From Aldehydirespirator sp965116195 (lineage in GTDB: Bacteria; Actinomycetota; Acidimicrobiia; Acidimicrobiales; Aldehydirespiratoraceae): a stretch of DNA of 64,000 bases. The notes beneath the pieces are model-generated. The model made no database searches, was not told where the DNA came from, and was given only the letters and a program-made list of their open reading frames with translations. The DNA lies in assembly GCA_965116195.1 (NCBI GenBank), contig OZ220491.1:2108001-2172000 (forward strand), in the 5' to 3' direction. The translations under genes were made by a program, and so were the position numbers. The first letter of the stretch is position 1, and each line of letters starts with the position of its first letter. Positions 8,616 to 16,816 of the stretch are shown one piece after another.

Positions 8616-9275
8616 CTACTGACCCTCCAGGTAGCTCTCGAACAAGTCAATCCGCAGCGAAGCGGGTTCGGCACCCGAACCCCACAGTTCGGTCGAGTCG
8701 AACTCCACCGTGTACACATGCTGGGGGTTCTCGCCCTGGAAGTGGGCGTTGGTGTCGGGCAGCAGAGCCGAGGGGCGCAGGGCAAGCACCGTGCCCACAC
8801 GACCACGGACATAGGCGGGGAGGCGAGTATGGCCGTCGGTGTACATGTCCCGTGCCCGTACCCGGTCGCCTACTGCAAAGGCGGGCGGGTCATCAATCGG
8901 ACGCAGCGACCCGGCTCCACCCCGTTCGTACTCCGGCTTGTTGACCTCGACATCGGCAGGCTCGTCCACAGCTTCGCCGGCCAGGTTCCGTGCTCGGGCC
9001 TCGACCGCGCCGGGCGCAAGCACACCGCTGTCCACCAGCAGTGTCTCGGCCCCGGCCAACCAGCGCCCGTAGTAGCCGTCGGCCAGGTAGTGGTAGGGAT
9101 GCATGCGCTCGAGGCTGTGACGGAAAGCGTCCAGATTGGTACCCGACAGTCCCATCGACATGGCCCCCATGGCAAAAGCCCGTCCGTGCCAGTCCTCCCT
9201 GAAGACAGGCTCGTCCGGGTCAATGGCCACGGTGCCAAACCCCTGCATACCCCCCATGTCATGAATGCCGTCCAT
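8616..9275 (-). CDS. nthB: Nitrile hydratase beta subunit
   Basis: The 219-residue product opens with MDGIHDMGGMQGFG and continues FREDWHGRAFAM, both classical for nitrile hydratase beta subunits, and ends with the SH3-like region FAVGDRVRARDMYTDGHTRL and YVRGRVGTV that packs on alpha and closes the active site. The length is normal. It begins one base inside the stop of the upstream lyase gene (TGATG) and abuts the alpha gene, so lyase, beta and alpha are translated in series. This tight coupling ties the hydratase to the lyases as steps of one route. Confidence 0.95.
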   Translation of the reverse strand: MDGIHDMGGMQGFGTVAIDPDEPVFREDWHGRAFAMGAMSMGLSGTNLDAFRHSLERMHPYHYLADGYYGRWLAGAETLLVDSGVLAPGAVEARARNLAGEAVDEPADVEVNKPEYERGGAGSLRPIDDPPAFAVGDRVRARDMYTDGHTRLPAYVRGRVGTVLALRPSALLPDTNAHFQGENPQHVYTVEFDSTELWGSGAEPASLRIDLFESYLEGQ

Positions 9276-10795
9276 CAGTTACCTCCATCCTGGCTGATCA
9301 CACTACTAGCTTGGGCGACCAGCGCTTCTTCAGCTTCGGTATAGCACTGTGTGGCGGCAACGGCACGCTCGCGCAGTCCGGCGGCACGGTCGCTGAACTC
9401 CTCGGCCATCGCCCGCACCTCAGCAGGTGCCGCACCACCGGTGGCCCGCCGGGTGGCGACGATCCGGCGCGGATCCAGCGACCCGGCCAACGCAGCCTCG
9501 TCAAGTTCAAGATGCCGACCGCACACCGCCTGCGCTGACTGGCTCAGCAGATCAGTTGTGATGTCAAGCCCTTGGAGCCCGTCACGACTGGCGGTGCGCA
9601 CGGTGTGCCCCACGATGTGATATGCGGTGCGGTAGTCCACACCCGTGGCCACCATCACATGCTCGGCAAGGTCGGTCGCCTGCGTGAAACCGCGTTGTAG
9701 CTCTGACCACATACGCTCAGCGTTGACTCTCAGTGTTCTCACCACCCCCGTTGTCAAGGCGCTGACCCGGATGGTCAGATCAAGTGCCCTGGGGATCTCC
9801 CCGTAGGCGAAGATCAGATTGTCGCTGCGCGCCGACGGGCTCTTCACCACAGCCAAAAAGCCGCTCATCCGCCCGATCAGCACTCCACTGGCACCACGGA
9901 TGATGGACAGGGAATAGGGGTTGCGCTTCTGGGGCATCAGCACCGACGCCCGCGTGAAAGGCCCGGCCAGATCAACATAATTGAACTCCTGGCTGGACCA
10001 GATCTCCAAGTCTTCGGCCAGTTTGGACTGGTTGGTGATCATGCTGGCCGAGGTGGCCAGAAGGTCAATGAACACATCCGTCTGCCACATGGCGTCGCGG
10101 GTGTGGGTAATGACGCCGTCAAAGCCGAGCACATCGGCGATGGCGGCCCGATCATCAAGCAGCCTGCTGCCGTTCACGCAGCCGGCACCTCCCGGACTGG
10201 TGTTCACCTGCTCAAGCGCGGTCGCGAACCGCTCGCTGTCACGCAGAGCCGGCGGGACGAAGGCCAGCAGGTAGTGACCAAAGGTGGACGGCTGGGCCTG
10301 TTGGAGGTAGGTCTGGTCACCCATGAAGGTCTCGGCGTGGTTTGCGGCAACCGCAGCGGCAGTTGCGGCGAAGTCAGCGCCGACTGCGATCAGGCGCGCG
10401 GTCTGGGCTCGCAGCAGCAGTCTGAGTGCCACCCGAGCCGCTTCCCGTCGTGGTCGGCCAGCGTGGAGCCACCCCGCCGAATCTCCGATCTGCTCCACAA
10501 AGTAGCGCTCCCGCGAGTTGTAGACCTCGCCTGAGCCGGCGTCATAGGGGAAGTCAGCCGCGTCAAGGTGATAGGCATCGAGCAGCACCCTCAGCAGTTC
10601 GCTGGCCGCAGGTTCCGGAACGAGACCCCTGGTGCGCAGGTCAAGCACATGACCGAGATCGGCAAGGTTCAACCCGTGATGCAGCAGCGGCGCATCAGCA
10701 ATCTCCCAGGCGAACCCGGCATCAATGAGTTCTTGAGCCGGAGCCTCCGCAGAAGGCCCGGCAATCCGAACCTTGGATGCACCAGGCCAGCTCAC
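9275..10795 (-). CDS. Aspartase/fumarase-superfamily lyase (argininosuccinate lyase-like)
   Basis: The 506-residue protein has the superfamily signature loop as SVLMPQKRNPYSL, with the serine/lysine/asparagine pattern of the third conserved region, and an argininosuccinate-lyase-like helical core (EFNYVDLAGPF just before). Members catalyse beta-elimination or addition across a fumarate-like double bond. It starts at GTG overlapping the preceding lyase by four bases (GTGA). A ComA-like gene plus two lyases of this superfamily is the arrangement of the bacterial coenzyme M genes of Xanthobacter autotrophicus Py2 (XcbB1, XcbC1, XcbD1), so it may eliminate phosphate from phosphosulfolactate or act on sulfoacrylate. 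A role as true argininosuccinate lyase is unlikely in this context. Confidence 0.8.
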   Translation of the reverse strand: MSWPGASKVRIAGPSAEAPAQELIDAGFAWEIADAPLLHHGLNLADLGHVLDLRTRGLVPEPAASELLRVLLDAYHLDAADFPYDAGSGEVYNSRERYFVEQIGDSAGWLHAGRPRREAARVALRLLLRAQTARLIAVGADFAATAAAVAANHAETFMGDQTYLQQAQPSTFGHYLLAFVPPALRDSERFATALEQVNTSPGGAGCVNGSRLLDDRAAIADVLGFDGVITHTRDAMWQTDVFIDLLATSASMITNQSKLAEDLEIWSSQEFNYVDLAGPFTRASVLMPQKRNPYSLSIIRGASGVLIGRMSGFLAVVKSPSARSDNLIFAYGEIPRALDLTIRVSALTTGVVRTLRVNAERMWSELQRGFTQATDLAEHVMVATGVDYRTAYHIVGHTVRTASRDGLQGLDITTDLLSQSAQAVCGRHLELDEAALAGSLDPRRIVATRRATGGAAPAEVRAMAEEFSDRAAGLRERAVAATQCYTEAEEALVAQASSVISQDGGN

Positions 10796-12486
10796 GTGGA
10801 CGACCCAGCCTCGTAACCAAACCCCGCCGCACCGGGCCGCCCGTCCTCGCCGGGTGACCCGTCCACACCAAGCGACCCATCCTCGCCGGGCTGCCCGTCC
10901 TCGCCGGGTGACTTGTCCTCACCAAGCGACCCGTCCACACCAAGCGACCCATCCTCGCCGGGTGACTTGTCCTCACCAAGCGACCCGTCCACACCAAGCG
11001 ACCCATCCTCGCCGGGTGACTTGTCCTCACCAAGCGACCCGTCCACACCAAGCGACCCATCCTCGCCGGGTGACTTGTCCTCACCAAGCGACCCGTCCAC
11101 ACCAAGCGACCCATCCTCGCCGGAGCAACCATCTCCACCCGGCCAGTCATCCGTCTCGCTGGCGCGTCGCTGTGCGGAGGCGGCAACCACCGCGTCCACC
11201 ATGGCGGCGGCCGAGCCGGTGGCAGGCTGGTTGAGTCCTGCCGTCTCGGCCGGTGTCGCCACCTCCTTGATCAAGGCTTCAAGAGGACACCCGCTCTGGC
11301 GAGCCCGCCGGTACACCTGCTGCAACTCGTCGTTGGCCCGATGCTTGCCGAGCCGAGACGACATCCGCCTGAGCAACTCTTGTGACCCGAAGTCGCCCAT
11401 GCGGGACAGATTGGCTGCCATCGCAGCCGCGTCCACCTCGATCCCGGCGGTCAGATCACGAACCAGATGAAGTTGAGCCAACAGATAGTGGCTGATCTCC
11501 GGCAGCAGCACCCACTCGGTCTTCCAGGTGCGGGCGTCGCGTTCGTGGTCACCGACCATCGTCTCGGTCAGTACCCCCGCACCTGAGCGCACCAGCCTGG
11601 CGAGGGTCACGATCTGCTCGCTGCGCTCCGGATTGCGCTTGTGAGGCATGGTGATGCTGCCCATCGCAGCCTCCGAAGCCGGTTCTGTGACCTCGCCGAT
11701 CTCGCGTCTTTGCAGGTTGTACACCTCGTTGGCGATTCGGGCCGAGGTGGCCGAGACGAGAGCCGCATTGCAGGCAAACTCAGCGATGCGGTCCCGTGCT
11801 GTGAGCCATGAGACAGTCGCTTCACCCAGCCCGAGTCGTAAGCAGAAGCGGTGTCGAAGCGCAAGGCCGAGGTCACCATGAAAGGCCAGAACCCCGACCG
11901 CCCCGGCAAGTTGGCCGACAAGCAGTCGCGGGCCGCTCTGTCGCCACCTTTCCAGTTGCCGGGCGGTCTCGTCAGCCCAACAAGCAGCCTTGAAACCGAA
12001 GGTCACCGGAGCACCGGGCTGGCCATGGGTGCGACCCAGCATGGGCGTGTCACGATGGCGGACCGCCAGATCCAACAGAGCACTCTCCACGGCCCGCAGA
12101 TCACGCCAGACGACCCGGCCCACGGCTTTCAGCTCCAGCACGGCAGCCGTGTCGGACACGTCCTGCACGGTGGCACCGTGGTAGACGTGCTCACGGGCAG
12201 CCTCGGGCAACTGCGCCTGCAAGGCACGCACAAGACCGATCGTGGAGTGAGAGGTGCGCTGCGTCTCCGCGCCCAGAGCGGCCAGATCCAGATGTCGGGC
12301 ATCCAGACCACTGATCGCCTGAGCCGAGGTCACCGGGATGATGCCCAGATCGGCCTGAGCAGCGGCGAGCGCCTTCAGCACCTCCAGCCAACGGGCAAGG
12401 CGGGCACGTTCGGCAAATATGGCCGTTGACTCCGGCGTGGACCAGGCATGCCCGTAGACCGCCGAGTCAATCAGGTGCGCGTCCAT
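10792..12486 (-). CDS. Second aspartase/fumarase-superfamily lyase (adenylosuccinate lyase-like) with repeat tail
   Basis: A 564-residue protein when started at the ATG at 12486, whose MDAHLIDSAVYGHAWSTPES opening fits the family; the frame is open another 27 codons upstream but overlaps the previous gene too far. The signature GSITMPHKRNPERSEQ and the VGDHERDARTWKTEW stretch resemble adenylosuccinate lyase and carboxymuconate cycloisomerase. After about residue 455 comes a tail of roughly 110 residues made of Gly/Ser/Asp/Glu repeats (four 18-residue units on GSLGVDGSLGEDKSPGED), absent from family members. With the neighbouring lyase and the ComA-like protein it is a candidate for the second lyase step of a sulfonate route. 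Confidence 0.8.
   Translation of the reverse strand: MDAHLIDSAVYGHAWSTPESTAIFAERARLARWLEVLKALAAAQADLGIIPVTSAQAISGLDARHLDLAALGAETQRTSHSTIGLVRALQAQLPEAAREHVYHGATVQDVSDTAAVLELKAVGRVVWRDLRAVESALLDLAVRHRDTPMLGRTHGQPGAPVTFGFKAACWADETARQLERWRQSGPRLLVGQLAGAVGVLAFHGDLGLALRHRFCLRLGLGEATVSWLTARDRIAEFACNAALVSATSARIANEVYNLQRREIGEVTEPASEAAMGSITMPHKRNPERSEQIVTLARLVRSGAGVLTETMVGDHERDARTWKTEWVLLPEISHYLLAQLHLVRDLTAGIEVDAAAMAANLSRMGDFGSQELLRRMSSRLGKHRANDELQQVYRRARQSGCPLEALIKEVATPAETAGLNQPATGSAAAMVDAVVAASAQRRASETDDWPGGDGCSGEDGSLGVDGSLGEDKSPGEDGSLGVDGSLGEDKSPGEDGSLGVDGSLGEDKSPGEDGSLGVDGSLGEDKSPGEDGQPGEDGSLGVDGSPGEDGRPGAAGFGYEAGSST
10858..11130. repeat. 54-bp in-frame tandem repeats in the lyase tail
   Basis: About four copies of a 54-bp unit (recognisable by CACCAAGCGACCCATCCTCG), flanked by partial copies, encode the acidic Gly-rich tail of the second lyase. 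The copies are almost identical, so the expansion is recent. Unit length keeps the frame. Confidence 0.95.
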
Positions 12487-13559
12487 AAAGTGTCCTCTAC
12501 CTGAGTTTGCTCCACACGAGTCAGCATCCCGAGCGCTTGGCGTACTTCGGCGAGGGTGGCACCCCACGGCACCAATACCGTGTCACCACGACGTTCCACG
12601 CCCTCCTCAAGCATGCAGCAACGGCTGAGCACCAGTCTCGGAGTGCCCTTTACATTGCCAGAATCACTAAGCACGGCGTTGGGAATGCCCTCCGCATCAC
12701 CAGAATCAACGACCGCGCTGCCGGTAATGCCGCCCACGCTGACAGGAACACCGGCTGCTTCAGCGCGGGTTGGGGTGACTGCGTGGGCGGCAGCGGTTCC
12801 GATCAGATGACGAGGACAGATGTCAACGGTGTGTTGAGCATCAGTTCCGTAGAACCAACGATGGATCTGCTGAGAGCGTTGACAGCCGAGCAGGGTTGCC
12901 CCAACACGAGCGGGGCGCTGATCCAGATGAGAGATACTCACGCCCTCAATCGTGACATCACCCCCCTGGCAGGGCACCACGAGACCTTCAGACAAAGGCG
13001 GCTCGGCCTCTGACAGCAGCGAGCGGCTGTCGATGATCTGCTCGTTCACCAGGACAGGGGGCAACTCCTCGGCGGTGTCAAGCACCCGTGCCACCTGATC
13101 AGCCAGCTTGGACGGTGAGGGTGGCACGATGTCGGTGACCGTGACCAGCACAGGGTCGGCGTTGAGCAGAAAGCCGACATGGCGATAGCGACCCTCCACG
13201 ATGACACAGCGACTCATCGGATGGGTTGCGGCAACCCGTGCCAGATGCGAGGCGACCCCCACATCTGCGCGGTTGTCACGCACATAGACACAATCCCGAG
13301 CCTCGGCAAGCACCCGAGCCGCCACAGCCACAGAGAAGAGCGCTCCGCTGTTGTCACGTGCCAACTCCACCAGCGCGCAGCGGTCGGGGTCATCTTGCAA
13401 CCGTGCAACCACGAACCTGGTCTTGCGATACGCCTCGCGTCCCGTGAACCACTCCACGAGATCATCAGGTGACAGGCTCGGAACCGTCGCCACCGACACC
13501 TGCCCGTACCGTGACGGCATCAGGTTGGGCGTGCAGGGGTCCAGATCGAACACACTCAC
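12471..13559 (-). CDS. Protein of unknown function in the cluster
   Basis: I do not recognise the 362-residue product with confidence. It starts at GTG overlapping the ComA-like gene by four bases and overlaps the start of the next lyase by 16, so it is a real operon member. Visible features are an N-terminal alpha/beta region with ARDCVYVRDNRADVGVASHL and CVIVEGRYRHVGF, a central cysteine in VVPCQGGDVTIEGVSISHLD, and further cysteines in LLGCQRSQQIH and VDICPRHLIG, which could bind metal. The last 100 residues include Gly/Asp/Ser stretches that look like minor repeat expansion. No signal peptide or membrane segment is seen, so it is probably cytosolic. Confidence 0.7.
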   Translation of the reverse strand: MSVFDLDPCTPNLMPSRYGQVSVATVPSLSPDDLVEWFTGREAYRKTRFVVARLQDDPDRCALVELARDNSGALFSVAVAARVLAEARDCVYVRDNRADVGVASHLARVAATHPMSRCVIVEGRYRHVGFLLNADPVLVTVTDIVPPSPSKLADQVARVLDTAEELPPVLVNEQIIDSRSLLSEAEPPLSEGLVVPCQGGDVTIEGVSISHLDQRPARVGATLLGCQRSQQIHRWFYGTDAQHTVDICPRHLIGTAAAHAVTPTRAEAAGVPVSVGGITGSAVVDSGDAEGIPNAVLSDSGNVKGTPRLVLSRCCMLEEGVERRGDTVLVPWGATLAEVRQALGMLTRVEQTQVEDTLWTRT

Positions 13560-14374
13560 GGCGGCAACACCGTGCTGGACCCGGAGTTGTGTGACGCTGC
13601 GGCCGGCAGGCGGGTTCGCATGGTGTCAGAGCGCAACCCGCACCTGAGGGCCTCGAGTCCCAGCACCCCCACAGTTGCGATATTCGCCAGATTGACGTTG
13701 GCCCCGAGGTGATTGATGAACCACGCCTGCTGTTGGCGACGCGGTGCCTCGTATACCACATTCGCAGTATCGCCGAGTGCTTCGAGGGCTTCCACCAACT
13801 CAGCCCGCACCGACCCGTCTGTCGTGTAGAGACCAACAGTTCCGCTCTCACGGCCCTCCGCAACGAGCCAGTCAGCACCCGTCTCAAGGTCTTGTCGAGC
13901 CTCGTCCAGCCACTGGTCCGGTTGCGCCAGCTCGGACGGATCCTTGCTACCGACCTCGGCGAACACCTGAAACCCGTGCTGGCGTGCCTCGGCTATCAGA
14001 TCAAGTTTGCAGGCGGCAGGCATGTCCGTGGCACCTCGTGACACCTCAACACAGTCGAACCCGAGCGCGCCTGCCCACAAGAAGAACTCTTCACAGCGAC
14101 CCTGCCACCAGGCTGCCTCCAACAGCGTCCCACCCGGACAGGCCAACACATCATGGGCTTTGAGCGCGGCGATCTTGGCTGCAATGCTGGCATCCACATA
14201 GGCCGTCCCGAAACCGAACTTCCAGACATCAATGAAGCTGTCATAGGCAGCCAACAAGGCCTCAAGACCCGCCAGGGTCATACCGCTGTCTATGACGTGA
14301 GTGATCCCACTCTGCCTTGGCTTGGTCGTTCTGGCCTCCGTGTCGAGGAACCGCGGATTGTCGGGAACTGTCAT
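13556..14374 (-). CDS. Phosphosulfolactate synthase-like protein (ComA family)
   Basis: The 272-residue product matches the ComA family TIM barrel: THVIDSGM near the N-terminus, DVWKFGFGTAYV, CPGGTLLEAAW, GFDCVEVSRGATDM, VFAEVGSKDP, LVAEGRESGTVGLY and VYEAPRRQQQAWFINHLG all follow the family order. ComA adds sulfite to phosphoenolpyruvate to give phosphosulfolactate, the first step of coenzyme M synthesis in methanogens and in Xanthobacter. It is one base from the DUF2877 gene and four from the next gene. Coenzyme M itself is not expected in this organism, so the product may be another sulfonate or an analogue made with a different nucleophile. Confidence 0.85.
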   Translation of the reverse strand: MTVPDNPRFLDTEARTTKPRQSGITHVIDSGMTLAGLEALLAAYDSFIDVWKFGFGTAYVDASIAAKIAALKAHDVLACPGGTLLEAAWWQGRCEEFFLWAGALGFDCVEVSRGATDMPAACKLDLIAEARQHGFQVFAEVGSKDPSELAQPDQWLDEARQDLETGADWLVAEGRESGTVGLYTTDGSVRAELVEALEALGDTANVVYEAPRRQQQAWFINHLGANVNLANIATVGVLGLEALRCGLRSDTMRTRLPAAASHNSGSSTVLPP

Positions 14375-15546
14375 CAGTTTGACTTCAAAGAGAACTCGGA
14401 GGCTGGTTTCAGGCTCCTGTGGGCCGTCAGGTCATTGTAGAAGGCATCGTCGGTGGCGGCCAGAACGGAGGCACTTTCGGTGGCTGCCAGAGCCATGCCG
14501 ACCAGAAGCGCCTGGCCCGAGGTCGCTCCCACGCCAGCCACAAGGTGAGCACTGTGTCGCATCTGTTCGGGGGCGTTCTTAGCAGCGGCATCAAGCAAGT
14601 CGTGTGCCGGCTTGATGCTCTGGCCCAGCGCAGCCCACCTCAGATACGAACTGCTCAACTGCGTTGTGGGCAATGAACTGGCCAGAGCGCTCAGAGCTGG
14701 CCGACGAGTCCGGTCAATCGCACACACGAGCAGTATCCCCGCCAGAACATCATCACCGCTGGGGGTGAGACCGGTGCCTCGGCCCGCTAGCAGGCGCGAC
14801 ACTGTGACCAGGTCACCGTGACGGATGCCCGCGGTGACAGCGGGCCACACGGTTGCGAGTTCGGGATCAATGCCACCGGCGATACCGCGCCTGTCACCAT
14901 TGACATCATCAATGACATCACCGATGATGGCGCGCCAGTCATTCACCGCAGCATTGAGCCGCACAGGCAGACAAGGCACCCAAACCGGGCAGGGATGCAC
15001 CTGGGCAGGTCGAGGTAGTCGTGCAAAAGCGGGCAGACAAGGCGACCAAACCGGGCAGGGATGCACCCGAACGGCGTGGCGACCGGCCCTGAGCACCCCA
15101 TCTGAGTAACTCACCCGGTCATGTCGAACCGGAAGGCCTACTGACACCTGCGACTCCAACAACCCCTGCGCCACAGACAACACCGACGGCACGGATCGCA
15201 CAGTCGTGACCGGCAACTCTGACGACACGGGCCGCGCAGGCAGTGCTGGCGACCCTGACGACACAGGCAACTCGGACAACTCTCGTGGTGCTGGTGGGGC
15301 AGGCGAAACAGGTGACCCTTGCCTGCTCGGTAAGTCTGGCACCAGCAGGTGCAGAGGCCCGGGCCAACACCCCGCACCAAGCACAGCGAAGACATGCGAG
15401 GAGGCATCCCGGACGTAGAACCCGTTGGAGAAGACACTCTCGACACGCCCCTCAAAACCATCTGACAGTGCCTCCAGCACGCCTGCCCCCACCGAGGCAG
15501 CCACAGCAGTACCATGCGGTTGTGTCAGCGTCGGAAGCGTCATCAC
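14374..15546 (-). CDS. DUF2877 protein, AllH/YlbF-like carbamoyltransferase subunit
   Basis: The DUF2877 signature LLAGRGTGLTPSGDDVLAGIL is clear in this 390-residue protein. The family includes AllH (YlbF), the third subunit of E. coli oxamate carbamoyltransferase. It is the first gene of the long minus-strand operon, and its 5' end overlaps that of the divergent AIR-synthase-like gene. Residues about 75-190 are abnormal: a Pro/Ser-rich stretch and a duplicated VHPCPVW-PCLP segment interrupt the fold, so it is longer than the usual members of about 270-290 residues. Core motifs on both sides are intact, so it is probably functional. Confidence 0.82.
   Translation of the reverse strand: MMTLPTLTQPHGTAVAASVGAGVLEALSDGFEGRVESVFSNGFYVRDASSHVFAVLGAGCWPGPLHLLVPDLPSRQGSPVSPAPPAPRELSELPVSSGSPALPARPVSSELPVTTVRSVPSVLSVAQGLLESQVSVGLPVRHDRVSYSDGVLRAGRHAVRVHPCPVWSPCLPAFARLPRPAQVHPCPVWVPCLPVRLNAAVNDWRAIIGDVIDDVNGDRRGIAGGIDPELATVWPAVTAGIRHGDLVTVSRLLAGRGTGLTPSGDDVLAGILLVCAIDRTRRPALSALASSLPTTQLSSSYLRWAALGQSIKPAHDLLDAAAKNAPEQMRHSAHLVAGVGATSGQALLVGMALAATESASVLAATDDAFYNDLTAHRSLKPASEFSLKSN
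14958..15066. repeat. In-frame duplication inside the DUF2877 gene
   Basis: Two copies of a segment containing CCAAACCGGGCAGGGATGCA lie about 69 bases apart and give the repeated VHPCPVW-PCLP peptide. It is part of an insertion not expected in the family. Confidence 0.8.
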
Positions 15547-16490
15547 AGCCCGACCTGGACCAACTTGTCACTGCCGTGCGAGAACATCCCGGGCTGACTG
15601 CCAAAAGAGCAATCGGATCGGTGCGCCGAGCCATCGCAAATCCTGACGCACGCAGCGGGCCCGGCGATGACGGTGCCGTGGCAGCGATGCCACGAACCGG
15701 CTCGGTGATCGTGTGCGGCGAAGCGATCCATCCACCCTTCGTGGCAGCCGATCCCCACGCTGCCGGCATCGCAGCAGTGCTGGCCAACGTCAACGATCTT
15801 GCGGCCATGGGAGCTGTCCCACGTGGGATCATCAACACGGTGGTGGCATCGGCTCCGGTGGCTGCTGCGGCCCTGCGCGGCATGGCCGAGGCAGCCGAAC
15901 TCTATGACGTGCCGATCCTGGGTGGACATCTCACCACCCACGAAGGCGAACCGGCCCTGTCGGCTTTCGCAGTGGGTGATGCCCAACATGTCCTGTCCGC
16001 CACCGATGTCCGAGCCGGCCAGGATGTGGTCTTCGTGTGCTGTCTGAACGGGAGAATGCGCAAAGACTTCGTCTTCTTCACAACGCTGGGGTCTCAAGGG
16101 ACACGACTGGCCGGCGATGTTCGCCTGCTGGCAGAGGTGGCGCGCACCGGACTGGCAGCAGCAGCCAAAGACGTGAGCATGGCCGGTTCGATCGGTTCGC
16201 TGGCGATGCTGCTGGAGCCGGGACGCCTCGGCGCTGACATTGACCTCGACCTGTTGCCGGTGCCTGAGGGTGTGGCACTGGACCGGTGGCTCGTCTGTTT
16301 CCCGACCTACGCCTTCTGGCTCACCACAGACCGAACTGACGAATGTGTGAACCTGTTCTGTTCGGCCGGACTCGACGCGCGCGTGGTCGGCACGATCACC
16401 GACACCGGAGTGATCAGCATGCATCACCGCACAGCGACCCGCCCGGTGATCGACCTGGCCAGCGAACCCATAACCGGTTTGTGGGCCTGA
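15522..16490 (+). CDS. AIR synthase-related protein, sll0787 family
   Basis: From the GTG at 15522 the product is 322 residues, the normal size for the sll0787 family of PurM/AIR-synthase-like proteins that occur in Nit1C clusters. Visible are GDDGAVAAMP (metal/ATP loop), ANVNDLAAMGAVPRGIINTV, GGHLTTHEGEPALS and DVSMAGSIGSLAMLLE, in the order of the AIR synthase fold, which uses ATP to activate an amide or formyl oxygen. The frame is open upstream to 15243, but that part is antisense to DUF2877. The two divergent genes overlap at their 5' ends by 25 bases, so each promoter must lie inside the other gene. Confidence 0.85.
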   Translation: MSASEASSQPDLDQLVTAVREHPGLTAKRAIGSVRRAIANPDARSGPGDDGAVAAMPRTGSVIVCGEAIHPPFVAADPHAAGIAAVLANVNDLAAMGAVPRGIINTVVASAPVAAAALRGMAEAAELYDVPILGGHLTTHEGEPALSAFAVGDAQHVLSATDVRAGQDVVFVCCLNGRMRKDFVFFTTLGSQGTRLAGDVRLLAEVARTGLAAAAKDVSMAGSIGSLAMLLEPGRLGADIDLDLLPVPEGVALDRWLVCFPTYAFWLTTDRTDECVNLFCSAGLDARVVGTITDTGVISMHHRTATRPVIDLASEPITGLWA

Positions 16491-16816
16491 ACACTCCAAC
16501 CGCCAGCACAACCTAGATCGCAACATCAACTACCCGCTTGCTGGTCTGTGGGCCTCAACACCCCAACCGCCAGCGCACCATATCCCTACCCGCACAGCGA
16601 ATCGGGAGTTACATGCCCTTACTTCAGACTGCGACACCATTTCAGATACCAGCGCTTTCGATACGGCTGCGCATGGTTGGCGAACTACTCGCAGTTGTCG
16701 GTGAGAACCGGGTCTGGCTCTCCGGCGCTTGATACGATGACGCATGTTTGGCGACTTTCTCCGCCCACAGCCGGGGGTCACCTGGCAAGGCCGCCCGATC
16801 GCAAGGCTATGCACTC
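16491..16816. other. Intergenic region with a short duplication
   Basis: The 326 bases hold no gene I can support. The end of the AIR-synthase-like gene (ggtttgtgggcctgaacac) is echoed at about 16543 (ggtctgtgggcctcaacac), a 60-bp-spaced duplication of the gene's 3' end. No clear terminator hairpin with a T run is seen. Confidence 0.6.

Noticed and set aside
9275..12486. Genuine arginine or purine biosynthesis lyases
   Set aside because: Both lie inside the nitrile hydratase operon next to a ComA-like gene and away from arg or pur genes; a pathway-specific role is more likely.
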